From contig NZ_BAAAZF010000001.1 of assembly GCF_039536765.1 (NCBI RefSeq), positions 310,001 through 374,000 of the forward strand: a DNA stretch of 64,000 nt, written 5' to 3'. Positions 29,601 to 37,643 of this stretch are shown here, piece by piece. Source of the DNA: Parerythrobacter jejuensis (GTDB lineage Bacteria > Pseudomonadota > Alphaproteobacteria > Sphingomonadales > Sphingomonadaceae). The notes under the pieces were generated by a model. It had not been told where the DNA came from. It did no database searches and worked only from the letters and a program-made list of their open reading frames with translations. The number at the start of each line of letters is the position of its first letter. Within the stretch, counting starts at the first letter, position 1. The position numbers were made by a program, and so were the translations under genes.

Positions 29601-31714
29601 CAAGGCTTGGATCGGTGACTGCACGTGGCTTCGCCGCCAAGATCGGGACCCGCTTCCGTCGTGACGAGATCCAGGGTAATGGTCTTTCGGGTCCGTATCG
29701 CCTGGGCAGCCGAGATATTGTCGCCAACAGCGAAACCGTAACAATCGAAGTGCGCGACCGCTTCCGTTCGGAGTTGATCGTCAGCACCCGCACGCTAACG
29801 CGGTTCATCGATTATGATATCGATGTGCTGTCGGGCACAATTACCTTCAGCCAGCCGATCACCAGCCGTGATTTCGACTTCAATCCGCAGTTCATCGTTA
29901 TCGATTACGAAGTCGATCGCCTTGCGGGTGGAGAATGGAATGCCGGTGTCCGGGCTGATTGGACCGACAAGACTGGCGCAATTCGTGTCGGCGCGACCGC
30001 GATTACTGATCAAGGCGATGGCGAGCGTACCAATATCGGTGCCGTTGACCTTCGCGCACGCATTGGTGAGACCACCGAGATCCGTGCAGAACTCGCTGTC
30101 AGTGAACGTGATGGCGATACCGCCAATGGCTGGCTGGTTGAGGCACAGCACCAGACCGGCAAACTCGATGTGCTCGCCTATGCGCGTTCATTGCAGCAGG
30201 ATTATGGTGTCGGCCAGCAGAGTGGCGCAGAACTTGGTCGCCGGAAATTCGGCGTCGATGCGCGCTATGAAATTGACGAACGCTTCAGCGTTCTGGCCAG
30301 CGTTTGGCAGGATGACAGCCTCGCTGACATCGGACGTCGCCGTGCTGCGCAGACACAACTGGCTTATCGTTCCAACCGGACAGACATGCGACTTGGCCTG
30401 TCGCACTTCAACGATCGCCTGGCGGACGGCACCCGCAACACTTCGACATTGCTCGAGGCGGGCGCAACCCAGCGCTTGTTCGACAACAAGCTGGAGCTCA
30501 GCGCCTCGACCAGCATCGCATTGGACAATCCGGAGTCGATCGATCTTCCCGCGCGGCATCGTTTTGATGCGCGTTATGCGATTACCCAGAATGTGCGGCT
30601 CATCGGCTCTTACGAGATTGCCGATGGCGAGAATATTGACGCCCGCACTCTGCGCGGTGGCATCGAAGTTTCGCCCTGGCAGGGTGCCCGCATTACTTCC
30701 ACGCTTGGCCAGCAGGACATCGGCGAATTTGGCAATCGCAGCTTCGCTGCGTTCGGCTTGGCCCAGACGCTTCAAGTAACGCCTACGCTGACCCTCGATG
30801 CAACTGTCGACGGCAGCAGGACCTTGGGCGGCGCACCATCGATCAGAGATATTGTGAATCCAGCCCAGCCGGTCGCCAGCGGCGGCCAACTTGGCCAGGA
30901 CGGCAGCGTGTTCGAAGATTTTACTGCCGTGACCCTCGGGGCTGCTTGGCGCAAGGATCGCTGGAGCGCGACGGGCCGTGCGGAATATCGCGACGGTGAA
31001 TTCGCCAATCGCAAGGGCGTGACTTTGGGTGCTATCAGGCAGCTGGGTGAGGGCAGTGTTGTCGGTTCCGGCTTCACCTGGACCAAGGCTGACGGCCAGA
31101 ACGGAGCCAGCACGGAAATCATGGATGGCTCGATTGCAATCGCGCATCGTCCGGACGAGTCTGAATTCGCTTTCCTCGGAAAGATTGAATATCGCAGCGA
31201 TGCGGTCACCAATGCCGTGGCCGGGGAAACCGGGCCTGCTGGTCGCACTGCGCTTCTGGTCAACGGCGATGCCCAGTCACGCCGCCTTATCGCGAGCCTA
31301 TCGACCAACTGGTCGCCCCAGGGCGAAGACGATGATGGTTTGATGACCCGTCGGGATGAATTCGGCCTGTTCGTGGGCGCACGTTACAACTTTGACCGGT
31401 TCGAGGGCTTCGATCTTGACGGATTTACTGCTCTGGCTGGCCTCGACGCGCGCATTGGCCTGGGTGAACGCTTCGAAATAGGTGGTGCCGCGACTGTTCG
31501 CGCTAACCTTGACGATGGCACGACCAGCTTCGCGATCGGTCCGCAGATCGGGTTCGTTCCGGCAGACGGCGTGCTGTTGACGGTCGGCTACAACATCACC
31601 GGCTTCCGCGACCGTGATTTCTCCGCTGCCCGCAATACCGACAAGGGCGTATTCGCATCGATCCGGGCGAAGATTGACGCGGATACGTTCTCGTTCCTGG
31701 GATTGGGACGATGA
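26618..31714 (+). CDS. Very large outer-membrane protein D with Ig-like, DUF11 and C-terminal barrel regions
   Basis: About 1698 residues. Domains in order: signal peptide MSILSSTRHLAAALLLALLP plus FVVSAEGANA; the TIENTADATW strand motif shared with A; Ig-like modules to about residue 350; a DUF11 module near 355-475 (SLTKDVSRQRAQPGD, VVLVDRPSRWLRL); a carboxypeptidase-regulatory-like module near 490-590 (GVRVMLEDGSFAVTDADGRY); a Big-1-like module near 743-850; and from about 895 to the end alternating amphipathic strands typical of a large beta-barrel. I start at TTG 26618, which follows GAAAG by 9 bases and opens directly into the signal peptide; TTG 26576, only 4 bases after the preceding stop, is the alternative (1712 residues). 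There is no ATG in the N-terminal region. The last residues FLGLGR lack the usual terminal aromatic. Probable surface anchor or secretion/assembly partner of A, B, C and E; inference only. Confidence 0.78.
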   Translation: MSILSSTRHLAAALLLALLPFVVSAEGANAQTIENTADATWVFQGKAASTTSNTVMFEVEAPPPEIRTFAPVPSGGREFIYSPPQCLGNQSVASGNTDTSSAPPITSNVAESTSVKAGQDVIFEVVAAGANKDPDAIDSLVAVIETTSGDREEIEIFETGPDTGVFVGQIASRRNPPAPVAGDCALSVDDGTSLSISVSMPGETVVLVQADVEVLADPFGVVFDSETGEPVDGAIVTLIDVATGQPARVFAEDGVTPWPSTVISGQPITDAAGNVYPMGPGEYWFPLTFLGTYRIQIDPPEPYTAPSVASREELARLFRPDGRPFIIEDASFGGTLALVDETPVQIDIPLDRPSLEISLTKDVSRQRAQPGDAVFYTVVARNADPSRIKRSVVLVDRPSRWLRLRPESIRLDGVAAPDAITIAPDGNRLEIQLGDMAGGTARRVTYAMVIRADAPPGQAINRAEATDSLGRTTIARASIDVERDNIAGRMTIIGRVTAGGCTIHQNRIGIPGVRVMLEDGSFAVTDADGRYHFEGVVPGTHVVQAARMTLPQGGKFVDCTRSTRSAGSASSHFVIGQGGSLAEVDFHAVLPPEALAALTQAAAKALETPVLGTGLLTVGEGDRPIVETGAAKPADTDWLALGDGPDGWLTPTVDHNPRAPAVRVAFRHRKGQTIKLYVDGKPVDPLAFDGTKSAPNGKFAVSLWRGVPLDDERTVLKAEIVNSMGGVNETLERVVYFTSKPSRVELVADQSVLVADGVTRPVVAIRVLDRNGRPVREGISGDFTLNEPFQSAAQIELQQLRQLTGIGSSSARWVIEGSDGIAKIELAPTMVSGSLRLDFRFDDNNIERRQMIETWVEPGDIEWTIVGLAEGSVGAKTVADNMERADSFDSDLGDKARVALYAKGRVLGKYLVTLAYDSAKQRDDQRVLGALDPDAYYTVFADASSRRFDAPSRDKLYVRIETSTFFAIYGDYQTGFDQTQLARYNRTATGVKAEARLGSVTARGFAAKIGTRFRRDEIQGNGLSGPYRLGSRDIVANSETVTIEVRDRFRSELIVSTRTLTRFIDYDIDVLSGTITFSQPITSRDFDFNPQFIVIDYEVDRLAGGEWNAGVRADWTDKTGAIRVGATAITDQGDGERTNIGAVDLRARIGETTEIRAELAVSERDGDTANGWLVEAQHQTGKLDVLAYARSLQQDYGVGQQSGAELGRRKFGVDARYEIDERFSVLASVWQDDSLADIGRRRAAQTQLAYRSNRTDMRLGLSHFNDRLADGTRNTSTLLEAGATQRLFDNKLELSASTSIALDNPESIDLPARHRFDARYAITQNVRLIGSYEIADGENIDARTLRGGIEVSPWQGARITSTLGQQDIGEFGNRSFAAFGLAQTLQVTPTLTLDATVDGSRTLGGAPSIRDIVNPAQPVASGGQLGQDGSVFEDFTAVTLGAAWRKDRWSATGRAEYRDGEFANRKGVTLGAIRQLGEGSVVGSGFTWTKADGQNGASTEIMDGSIAIAHRPDESEFAFLGKIEYRSDAVTNAVAGETGPAGRTALLVNGDAQSRRLIASLSTNWSPQGEDDDGLMTRRDEFGLFVGARYNFDRFEGFDLDGFTALAGLDARIGLGERFEIGGAATVRANLDDGTTSFAIGPQIGFVPADGVLLTVGYNITGFRDRDFSAARNTDKGVFASIRAKIDADTFSFLGLGR

Positions 31715-34017
31715 TGCAACGATCTGCTCTTGGCGGTTGTGCTGAAAACGCGCTGTTAACCATGCTGGGCTATGTCATCGCCAAGATGTTCCATCTCATC
31801 AACGCTATACATTTCAGTGTCTTGGGCGTCGTTCGCGCGCTTTCGACCATGCTTGCCATTGGTGCATTGGCGGGTGCGGCCCAGGCTCAAACCACTCTTA
31901 CTGCCGACTGGACCAATCTGGGCAATTCGAATTTGCAGGTTGTCAATGATGGCACCACACTAGCAGTGGGGCCAAATTCGATCACGATTAACACTTCCGC
32001 TGTGACGGATGGTGACGCGAACGACGGCGATTTCACCAACTTCTACTCAACCGGTATGTTATCGTACTATACCGGCCAGGTGAGCAGCTTCACCGGCAAT
32101 TTGCTCTACAATACCGATCATTCGGTCTTTGATGCCGGTGACTATTTCGAAACCACCTACACCTTCGCAACAGCGGTGGAACAGCTTGCTTTCACAGTCG
32201 GCAATGTCGACAGGTTCTTTGGCAGCGTGAATTTCCACGATGCCGTCGTAATCGAATACGATACGGGAAGTGGTACATGGCAGAACCTTCGATCCCTTGG
32301 CGCTTTCACGTTGGGTTCGGCCGTCGGCCTCACCACGGTCAATGGGCAGCAGGGTTTCCATGGCACCAATTATTCCGGCGGCATCACCAGCACGACAGGC
32401 GATATCCAAGTCGATTTCGGAACGGTAACGGTCGAGCGGGTGCGGATCCGCTACCTTTACGGTCAGGCCTCTCCCGGATCCGATCCGTCCGGGGATTGGC
32501 AGTACATGGCGGTCTCTGACTTCACTTGGGAGCAGACATTCAGTTTCGCCGATCTCTCGCTTTCGAAAACGGTCAACAACAGTACACCTGCGAATGGAGC
32601 CGGCGTTACATACACGCTTCAGGTATTCAATGCTGCGTCATCAGCGTTGACTGCCAATGGTGTGCAGGTGACCGATCTTCTGCCAGCAGGGGTCGACTAT
32701 GTTTCCGATACCGGTTCGGGATCTTACAATCCAGTCACGGGAGTGTGGACGGTCGGCACATTGGCTCCGGGTGCGTCGGCTTCGCTGGATATCACCGTCA
32801 CAGTCACCGCAACTGCCGGAGCGGTAATCGACAATGTCGCGGAAATCACGGCGTCATCTGTTGCGGACGTCGATTCAAGTCCCGGGAATGCCGTTCCGGC
32901 CGAAGATGACTACGATACAGCAACCTTCACCGTGGCCGGTTCAAGGGTTGCCGGAACGCCCCCCTTATTGAATTGTAGCGCCGGATCTGCGGTACATGAT
33001 TGGGACCCTTTGAGTTGGACTGCGGGTTCCACCGCCAACTCTTACGCTCTTAGCACGCTGGGTCAGGTCGCCTTCACGCTGACCAATCCCGGCGTCTGGC
33101 TGAATAATGCTGCTTTGGGAGGCCAGTCGCCCAACCTGCAAACCGATATGACAGGTGGCATCGGCACGCCCGAGGAATCACTAATCCAGCTGGTAGACTT
33201 GGCCAATCAAAGCCAAGTGGTCACAACGCAGATCGATCTGCCGCGTTCGGTCATGGCTGCCCAATTCACCGTATTCGATGTCGATTTCGGGACCAACCAG
33301 TTTGCCGATCGCATCACGGTCACCGGCTCGTTCAACGGAAATACTGTGATTCCAACGCTGACGAATGGTGTCGCAAACTACGTTGCCGGCAACACGGCTT
33401 ACGGTGATGCAGCATCGGATAGCACATCCGCCAATGGCAATGTGACTGTCACCTTCCAGCAACCGGTCGACACGATCACAATCCAATATGGCAACCATTC
33501 GCTGGCTCCTGCCAACCCGGGCCAGCAAGCGGTAGCGTTGCATGACATTACCGTTTGTCGACCGACCACGACGCTTGCCGCTACAAAGGTGAGCGCGGTT
33601 TTTTCGGATCCGGTCAACGGGTCGAGCGACCCCAAGGCGATTCCAGGCGCGATGATTGATTATGTTATTGGCGTAGCAAATACCGGAATTGTCGAGGCTG
33701 ACGACGGAAGCGTATCGATCGTCGATACTGTGCCTGCTGACACCAAAATGTGCCTGGCCGATATTTCTCCTGGCTCTGGCCCTGTGTTGTTTGTCGACGG
33801 ATCGCCTGTTTCGGGCCTGTCCTATTCCTATACCGCTTTGGGCAGCGGAACGGATGATCTGGAATTTTCCAACAATGGCGGGACCAGCTACGGCTATACT
33901 CCCGTTGCCGATGCAGATGGTTGTGATACCAATATCACCAACTTCCGCGTCAGCCCGTCGGGCGAACTGGAAGAGGGCACATCTTTCTCGTTGCGCGCAC
34001 GCTTCATGATTGAGTGA
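31711..34017 (+). CDS. Exported multi-module DUF11 protein E
   Basis: A 768-residue protein whose ATG overlaps the stop of D (ATGA), so it is translationally coupled. A long N-terminus (about 45 residues) precedes the hydrophobic stretch and a cleavage-like AGAAQAQ near residue 60; a later start at the Met of [10 protein letters not shown] or [10 protein letters not shown] would give a more ordinary signal peptide. Then comes a first beta-rich region to about 275, a DUF11 module ([35 protein letters not shown]), a second beta-rich region resembling the first (both contain an [13 protein letters not shown]- or [13 protein letters not shown]-type strand), and a C-terminal module starting [20 protein letters not shown] that nearly repeats one in C. 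It is the last gene of the block and is followed by tRNA-Pro on the other strand. Function unknown. Confidence 0.78.
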   Translation: MMQRSALGGCAENALLTMLGYVIAKMFHLINAIHFSVLGVVRALSTMLAIGALAGAAQAQTTLTADWTNLGNSNLQVVNDGTTLAVGPNSITINTSAVTDGDANDGDFTNFYSTGMLSYYTGQVSSFTGNLLYNTDHSVFDAGDYFETTYTFATAVEQLAFTVGNVDRFFGSVNFHDAVVIEYDTGSGTWQNLRSLGAFTLGSAVGLTTVNGQQGFHGTNYSGGITSTTGDIQVDFGTVTVERVRIRYLYGQASPGSDPSGDWQYMAVSDFTWEQTFSFADLSLSKTVNNSTPANGAGVTYTLQVFNAASSALTANGVQVTDLLPAGVDYVSDTGSGSYNPVTGVWTVGTLAPGASASLDITVTVTATAGAVIDNVAEITASSVADVDSSPGNAVPAEDDYDTATFTVAGSRVAGTPPLLNCSAGSAVHDWDPLSWTAGSTANSYALSTLGQVAFTLTNPGVWLNNAALGGQSPNLQTDMTGGIGTPEESLIQLVDLANQSQVVTTQIDLPRSVMAAQFTVFDVDFGTNQFADRITVTGSFNGNTVIPTLTNGVANYVAGNTAYGDAASDSTSANGNVTVTFQQPVDTITIQYGNHSLAPANPGQQAVALHDITVCRPTTTLAATKVSAVFSDPVNGSSDPKAIPGAMIDYVIGVANTGIVEADDGSVSIVDTVPADTKMCLADISPGSGPVLFVDGSPVSGLSYSYTALGSGTDDLEFSNNGGTSYGYTPVADADGCDTNITNFRVSPSGELEEGTSFSLRARFMIE

Positions 34018-34042
34018 TGCTGCCGGGGTTGCGTTGCTAAAT

Positions 34043-34119
34043 TGGTCGGGGAGAGAGGATTCGAACCTCCGGCCCCTGCCTCCCGAAGACAGTGCTCTAC
34101 CAGGCTGAGCTACTCCCCG
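34043..34119 (-). tRNA. tRNA-Pro (CGG)
   Basis: A 77-nt cloverleaf on the minus strand. Acceptor stem CGGGGAG pairs with CTCCCCG, discriminator A, encoded CCA. The anticodon loop TTCGGGA gives CGG, and the T arm holds GGTTCGAATCC. It lies between the end of the DUF11 cluster and thyA. Confidence 0.95.
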
Positions 34120-34230
34120 ACCGTGTCGGTCCCGCGGGAAGAAAACTCCCTGCGGGTCGAGGCAAGGCGCGCGCTATAGGTGTGGATGGCCGGGGTGGCA
34201 AGCGGGCAATTGCGCCGCTAGGAAAATGCC

Positions 34231-35187
34231 ATGGCCAGTGCCCTGAACCCGACCGATTCTGCGCCCGGCGCGCATCCAGAGCAGCAATATCTCGATCTGA
34301 TGCGGCACATCTGGGACCATGGCAGCGAGCGGGTCGATCGCACCGGGATCGGCACACGTTCGGTCTTTGGCGCAACCCTGCGCTTCGATCTGGCGGATGG
34401 CGCCATGCCTCTGCTCACGACAAAGCGGGTCTACTGGAAAACGGCAACGCGCGAGATGCTTTGGTTTCTGACAGGTGAGACCAACATCCGGCCCTTGGTT
34501 CTTCAAGGTGTGAAGATCTGGAATGAGTGGCCTCACGCGCGCTACGTTGAGGAGACGGGCGACGAACTGGCGCTGGATGATTTCGTCCAGCGGATCGCAG
34601 ATGATGAGGCCTTCGCGAAACAGTGGGGCGATCTTGGCCCGGTCTATGGCAAGCAATGGGTGGACTGGCCGACCTATCGCTATCGCAAGGACGGCCTGTT
34701 CGAACAGGGCGAGGGCATCAACCAGGTGGCGCAAGTGGTGGATTCCCTGCGCAACAATCCGGGCAGCCGCCGCCATATCATCGAAGGCTGGAATGTGGCT
34801 GAAGTGGACCGGATGGCATTGCCCCCATGCCACAAGACCTACCAATTTCATGTTGCTGATGGTCGGCTGAATTGTGCGTTGTACCAACGAAGCTGTGATG
34901 TCGCTTTGGGGCTTCCGTTTAACCTGTGGTCTGCGGCGTTGTTGCAGCGGATGCTGGCCCAGCAAACCGACCTGGAGCCGGGCGAACTGGTGTGGATGGG
35001 AGGCGACACGCACCTCTACCTCAATCACGAGCATTTGATCACGCAGCAGCTGTCGCGGGAACCACAAGGCAGCCCGACGCTTGAGATACTACGTCGCCCG
35101 GACAGTATTTTCGGGTACCGTATCGAAGATTTTGTGGTGCATAATTATACCCCGCAGGCTCCGATCAAGGCACCTGTTGCGGTTTAG
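34231..35187 (+). CDS. thyA: Thymidylate synthase (ThyA)
   Basis: A 318-residue folate-dependent enzyme making dTMP from dUMP with methylene-tetrahydrofolate. The catalytic cysteine is in MALPPCHKTYQFH at residue 200, followed by the phosphate and folate contacts LYQRSCDVALGLPFN. The protein is about 50 residues longer than the E. coli enzyme; the extra length is an insert in the small domain (around EETGDELALDDFVQRIADDE), which is common in the long ThyA type. AGGA precedes the ATG by 7 bases. It stands alone, with no dihydrofolate reductase next to it. Confidence 0.96.
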   Translation: MASALNPTDSAPGAHPEQQYLDLMRHIWDHGSERVDRTGIGTRSVFGATLRFDLADGAMPLLTTKRVYWKTATREMLWFLTGETNIRPLVLQGVKIWNEWPHARYVEETGDELALDDFVQRIADDEAFAKQWGDLGPVYGKQWVDWPTYRYRKDGLFEQGEGINQVAQVVDSLRNNPGSRRHIIEGWNVAEVDRMALPPCHKTYQFHVADGRLNCALYQRSCDVALGLPFNLWSAALLQRMLAQQTDLEPGELVWMGGDTHLYLNHEHLITQQLSREPQGSPTLEILRRPDSIFGYRIEDFVVHNYTPQAPIKAPVAV

Positions 35188-35290
35188 CCGATTTGGCGTC
35201 CGCTTGCTTGACCGAAGCGGCTCTGCGCAATAAAAGTGCGCTACAGAGTAAGATTGCGTCTGACCAAATCAGCCGCCTGGGAGAGCATCT

Positions 35291-36580
35291 ATGGCCGACC
35301 GGCCCGAAGGGCAGAACAAGCCTCGCCTTGCGCTGCATGTGCCCGAACCAAAATTCCGCCCTGGCGACAAGGCGGACTTCTCACATATCGATATTGGCGA
35401 ACCCGGCAAAATGCCGCGGCCGGACGAAGCCTGTGAAGCCAAGGACACGTTGCCGCTCTGCTATGACCTGATCCGGGTCCTGGGTGATGACGACAAGGCG
35501 CACGGCCCTTGGAATCCGAAACTCGATCCCGACACCTTGCGCACCATGCTCCAGCACTTTTCCACTGTGCGCGCTTTCGATGAGCGCATGTTTCGCGGGC
35601 AACGGCAGGGCAAGACCAGCTTCTATATGAAGTGCACGGGGGAAGAGGCGACCAGCATCTCTGCCGCGATGGCTCTTGCCAGTGATGACATGGTCTTCCC
35701 CAGCTATCGCCAGCAAGGCGTGCTGATTGCCCGCGGCTATCCCCTTTTGGAAATGATCAACCAGATCTATTCGAACAAGGGTGACAAGCTGAAGGGCCGC
35801 CAGCTCCCGATTATGTATTCGAGCAGGGATCACAGCTTCTTCTCGATTTCGGGCAACCTCGCGACACAGACCCCGCAAGCGGTGGGCTGGGCGATGGCCA
35901 GCGCGATCAAGGGCGACAGCAGGATCGCGGCAACCTGGGTCGGCGAAGGCAGTACGGCAGAAGGCGATTTTCACTCTGCCTGCACCTTTGCAACAGTCTA
36001 TAACGCGCCCGTAATCCTCAACGTGATCAACAACCAATGGGCGATATCGAGTTTCTCCGGCTTTGCCGGCGCCGAGCGGACTACCTTTGCGGCGCGCGCA
36101 CTGGGCTATGGCCTTGCCGGGCTTCGCGTCGATGGCAACGATCCGCTGGCAGTTTATGCTGCCGAACAATGGGCCGCCAATCGCGCGCGCGCCAATGCCG
36201 GGCCGACACTGATCGAGCATTTCACCTATCGCGCAGAAGGGCATTCAACGTCGGACGATCCGTCAGGATATCGCAGCGCGCAGGAGCGTGAGGAGTGGCC
36301 TCTCGGTGACCCGGTGACCCGCCTCAAGGATCATTTGATCGCGCTGGGTGAATGGGACGAAGACCGGCAGGCCGCGATGGACAAGGAAGCTGCCGAACAT
36401 GTGAAGGCAACCACCAAGGAGGCCGAGAAGAACGGCATTCTCGGCCATGGCCTGCACCATCCATTCCGCACCATGTTCCAGGACGTCTACGAAGATCTGC
36501 CGTGGCATCTCGAAGAGCAAGCGGCGCAGGCCAAACGGGAACGAGAGATCAAGTGGCCCGGAGAGGAGCCATGGTCGTGA
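35291..36580 (+). CDS. bkdA1: Branched-chain 2-oxoacid dehydrogenase E1 alpha subunit
   Basis: A 429-residue thiamine-diphosphate-dependent subunit that decarboxylates the 2-oxoacids of valine, leucine and isoleucine. The cofactor segment runs from GEGSTAEGDFHSACTF to NVINNQWAISS near residues 215-250, and RGQRQGKTSFYMKCTGEEAT and SYRQQGVLIARGYP are characteristic of the BCKDH alpha family rather than pyruvate dehydrogenase. The C-terminal HSTSDDPSGYRS phosphorylation-loop region is recognisable. GGGAGAG lies before the ATG. It heads a three-gene operon with E1 beta (overlapping) and E2. Confidence 0.93.
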   Translation: MADRPEGQNKPRLALHVPEPKFRPGDKADFSHIDIGEPGKMPRPDEACEAKDTLPLCYDLIRVLGDDDKAHGPWNPKLDPDTLRTMLQHFSTVRAFDERMFRGQRQGKTSFYMKCTGEEATSISAAMALASDDMVFPSYRQQGVLIARGYPLLEMINQIYSNKGDKLKGRQLPIMYSSRDHSFFSISGNLATQTPQAVGWAMASAIKGDSRIAATWVGEGSTAEGDFHSACTFATVYNAPVILNVINNQWAISSFSGFAGAERTTFAARALGYGLAGLRVDGNDPLAVYAAEQWAANRARANAGPTLIEHFTYRAEGHSTSDDPSGYRSAQEREEWPLGDPVTRLKDHLIALGEWDEDRQAAMDKEAAEHVKATTKEAEKNGILGHGLHHPFRTMFQDVYEDLPWHLEEQAAQAKREREIKWPGEEPWS

Positions 36581-37638
36581 GCACTCAAGTGAAAGAACAG
36601 CCGGCCACCGCGGGCCAGGATACAGAACGTCGCCTCAACATGATCGAAGCGATCAACGAGGCGCTCGACGTGATGATGGCGCGCGATCCCGATGTGATCG
36701 TGATGGGCGAAGATGTCGGCTATTTCGGGGGCGTGTTCCGCTGCACCGCAGGCCTGCAGGAAAAGCACGGCAAGACTCGGGTTTTCGACACTCCGATTTC
36801 GGAATGCGGAATTATTGGCGTGGCAGTGGGGATGGGGGCCTATGGCTTGCGACCGGTCCCCGAAATCCAATTCGCAGACTATATCTATCCCGGTCTTGAC
36901 CAGCTGATTTCGGAAGCTGCCCGGCTGCGCTATCGTTCCGCCTGCGATTACATCGCCCCGATGACGGTGCGCTCCCCCTTCGGGGGCGGCATCTTCGGTG
37001 GCCAAACCCACAGCCAGAGCCCAGAAGCTATCTTTACCCATGTTGCGGGCTTGAAGACTGTTATCCCGGCGACGCCTTATGATGCAAAGGGCCTGCTGAT
37101 CAGCGCGATCGAGGACAATGATCCCGTCATCTTCTTCGAGCCTAAACGTATCTATAATGGCCCGTTCTCGGGCTATTATGACAAGCCGGTCGAGCCTTGG
37201 AAGAAGCATCGCGATAGTGTCGTGCCCGAGGGCTATTACAAGATTCCGCTGGGCAAGGCGCGCACGGTAACAGAGGGCGAGCAGATCACAGTGCTCGCCT
37301 ATGGCACGATGGTACATGTGGCAGAGGCGGTTTGTGCAGAAAAGGGAGTCGAGGCCGACATTCTCGATCTGCGCACCATGATGCCGCTGGATATCGAAGC
37401 GATCGAAGCCTCGGTAAAGAAGACCGGCAAATGCATGATCGTGCACGAAGCGACGCGCACCTCCGGCTTTGGGGCGGAATTGTCTGCACTGGTGCAGGAA
37501 CGGTGCTTCTATCATCTGGAAGCGCCGATCGAACGGGTCACGGGCTTCGACACACCCTATCCCCACAGCCTTGAATGGGCTTATTTTCCAGGCCCCGTCC
37601 GCCTCGGCGAGGCGATTGACCGACTTTTGAGCGAGTAA
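36571..37638 (+). CDS. bkdA2: Branched-chain 2-oxoacid dehydrogenase E1 beta subunit
   Basis: A 355-residue transketolase-type beta subunit that pairs with E1 alpha. Visible family segments are IVMGEDVGYFGGVFR, TPISECGIIGVAVGMGAYG, RSPFGGGIFGGQTHSQSPEA and VHEATRTSGFGAEL. The start overlaps the E1 alpha stop: ATG 36571 reads MVVSTQ, while GTG 36577 (four-base GTGA overlap with the stop) has AGGAG at a better 8-base spacing; the latter may be the real start. The two subunits are thus made in coupled amounts. E2 begins five bases after its stop. Confidence 0.93.
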   Translation: MVVSTQVKEQPATAGQDTERRLNMIEAINEALDVMMARDPDVIVMGEDVGYFGGVFRCTAGLQEKHGKTRVFDTPISECGIIGVAVGMGAYGLRPVPEIQFADYIYPGLDQLISEAARLRYRSACDYIAPMTVRSPFGGGIFGGQTHSQSPEAIFTHVAGLKTVIPATPYDAKGLLISAIEDNDPVIFFEPKRIYNGPFSGYYDKPVEPWKKHRDSVVPEGYYKIPLGKARTVTEGEQITVLAYGTMVHVAEAVCAEKGVEADILDLRTMMPLDIEAIEASVKKTGKCMIVHEATRTSGFGAELSALVQERCFYHLEAPIERVTGFDTPYPHSLEWAYFPGPVRLGEAIDRLLSE

Positions 37639-37643
37639 GACCT

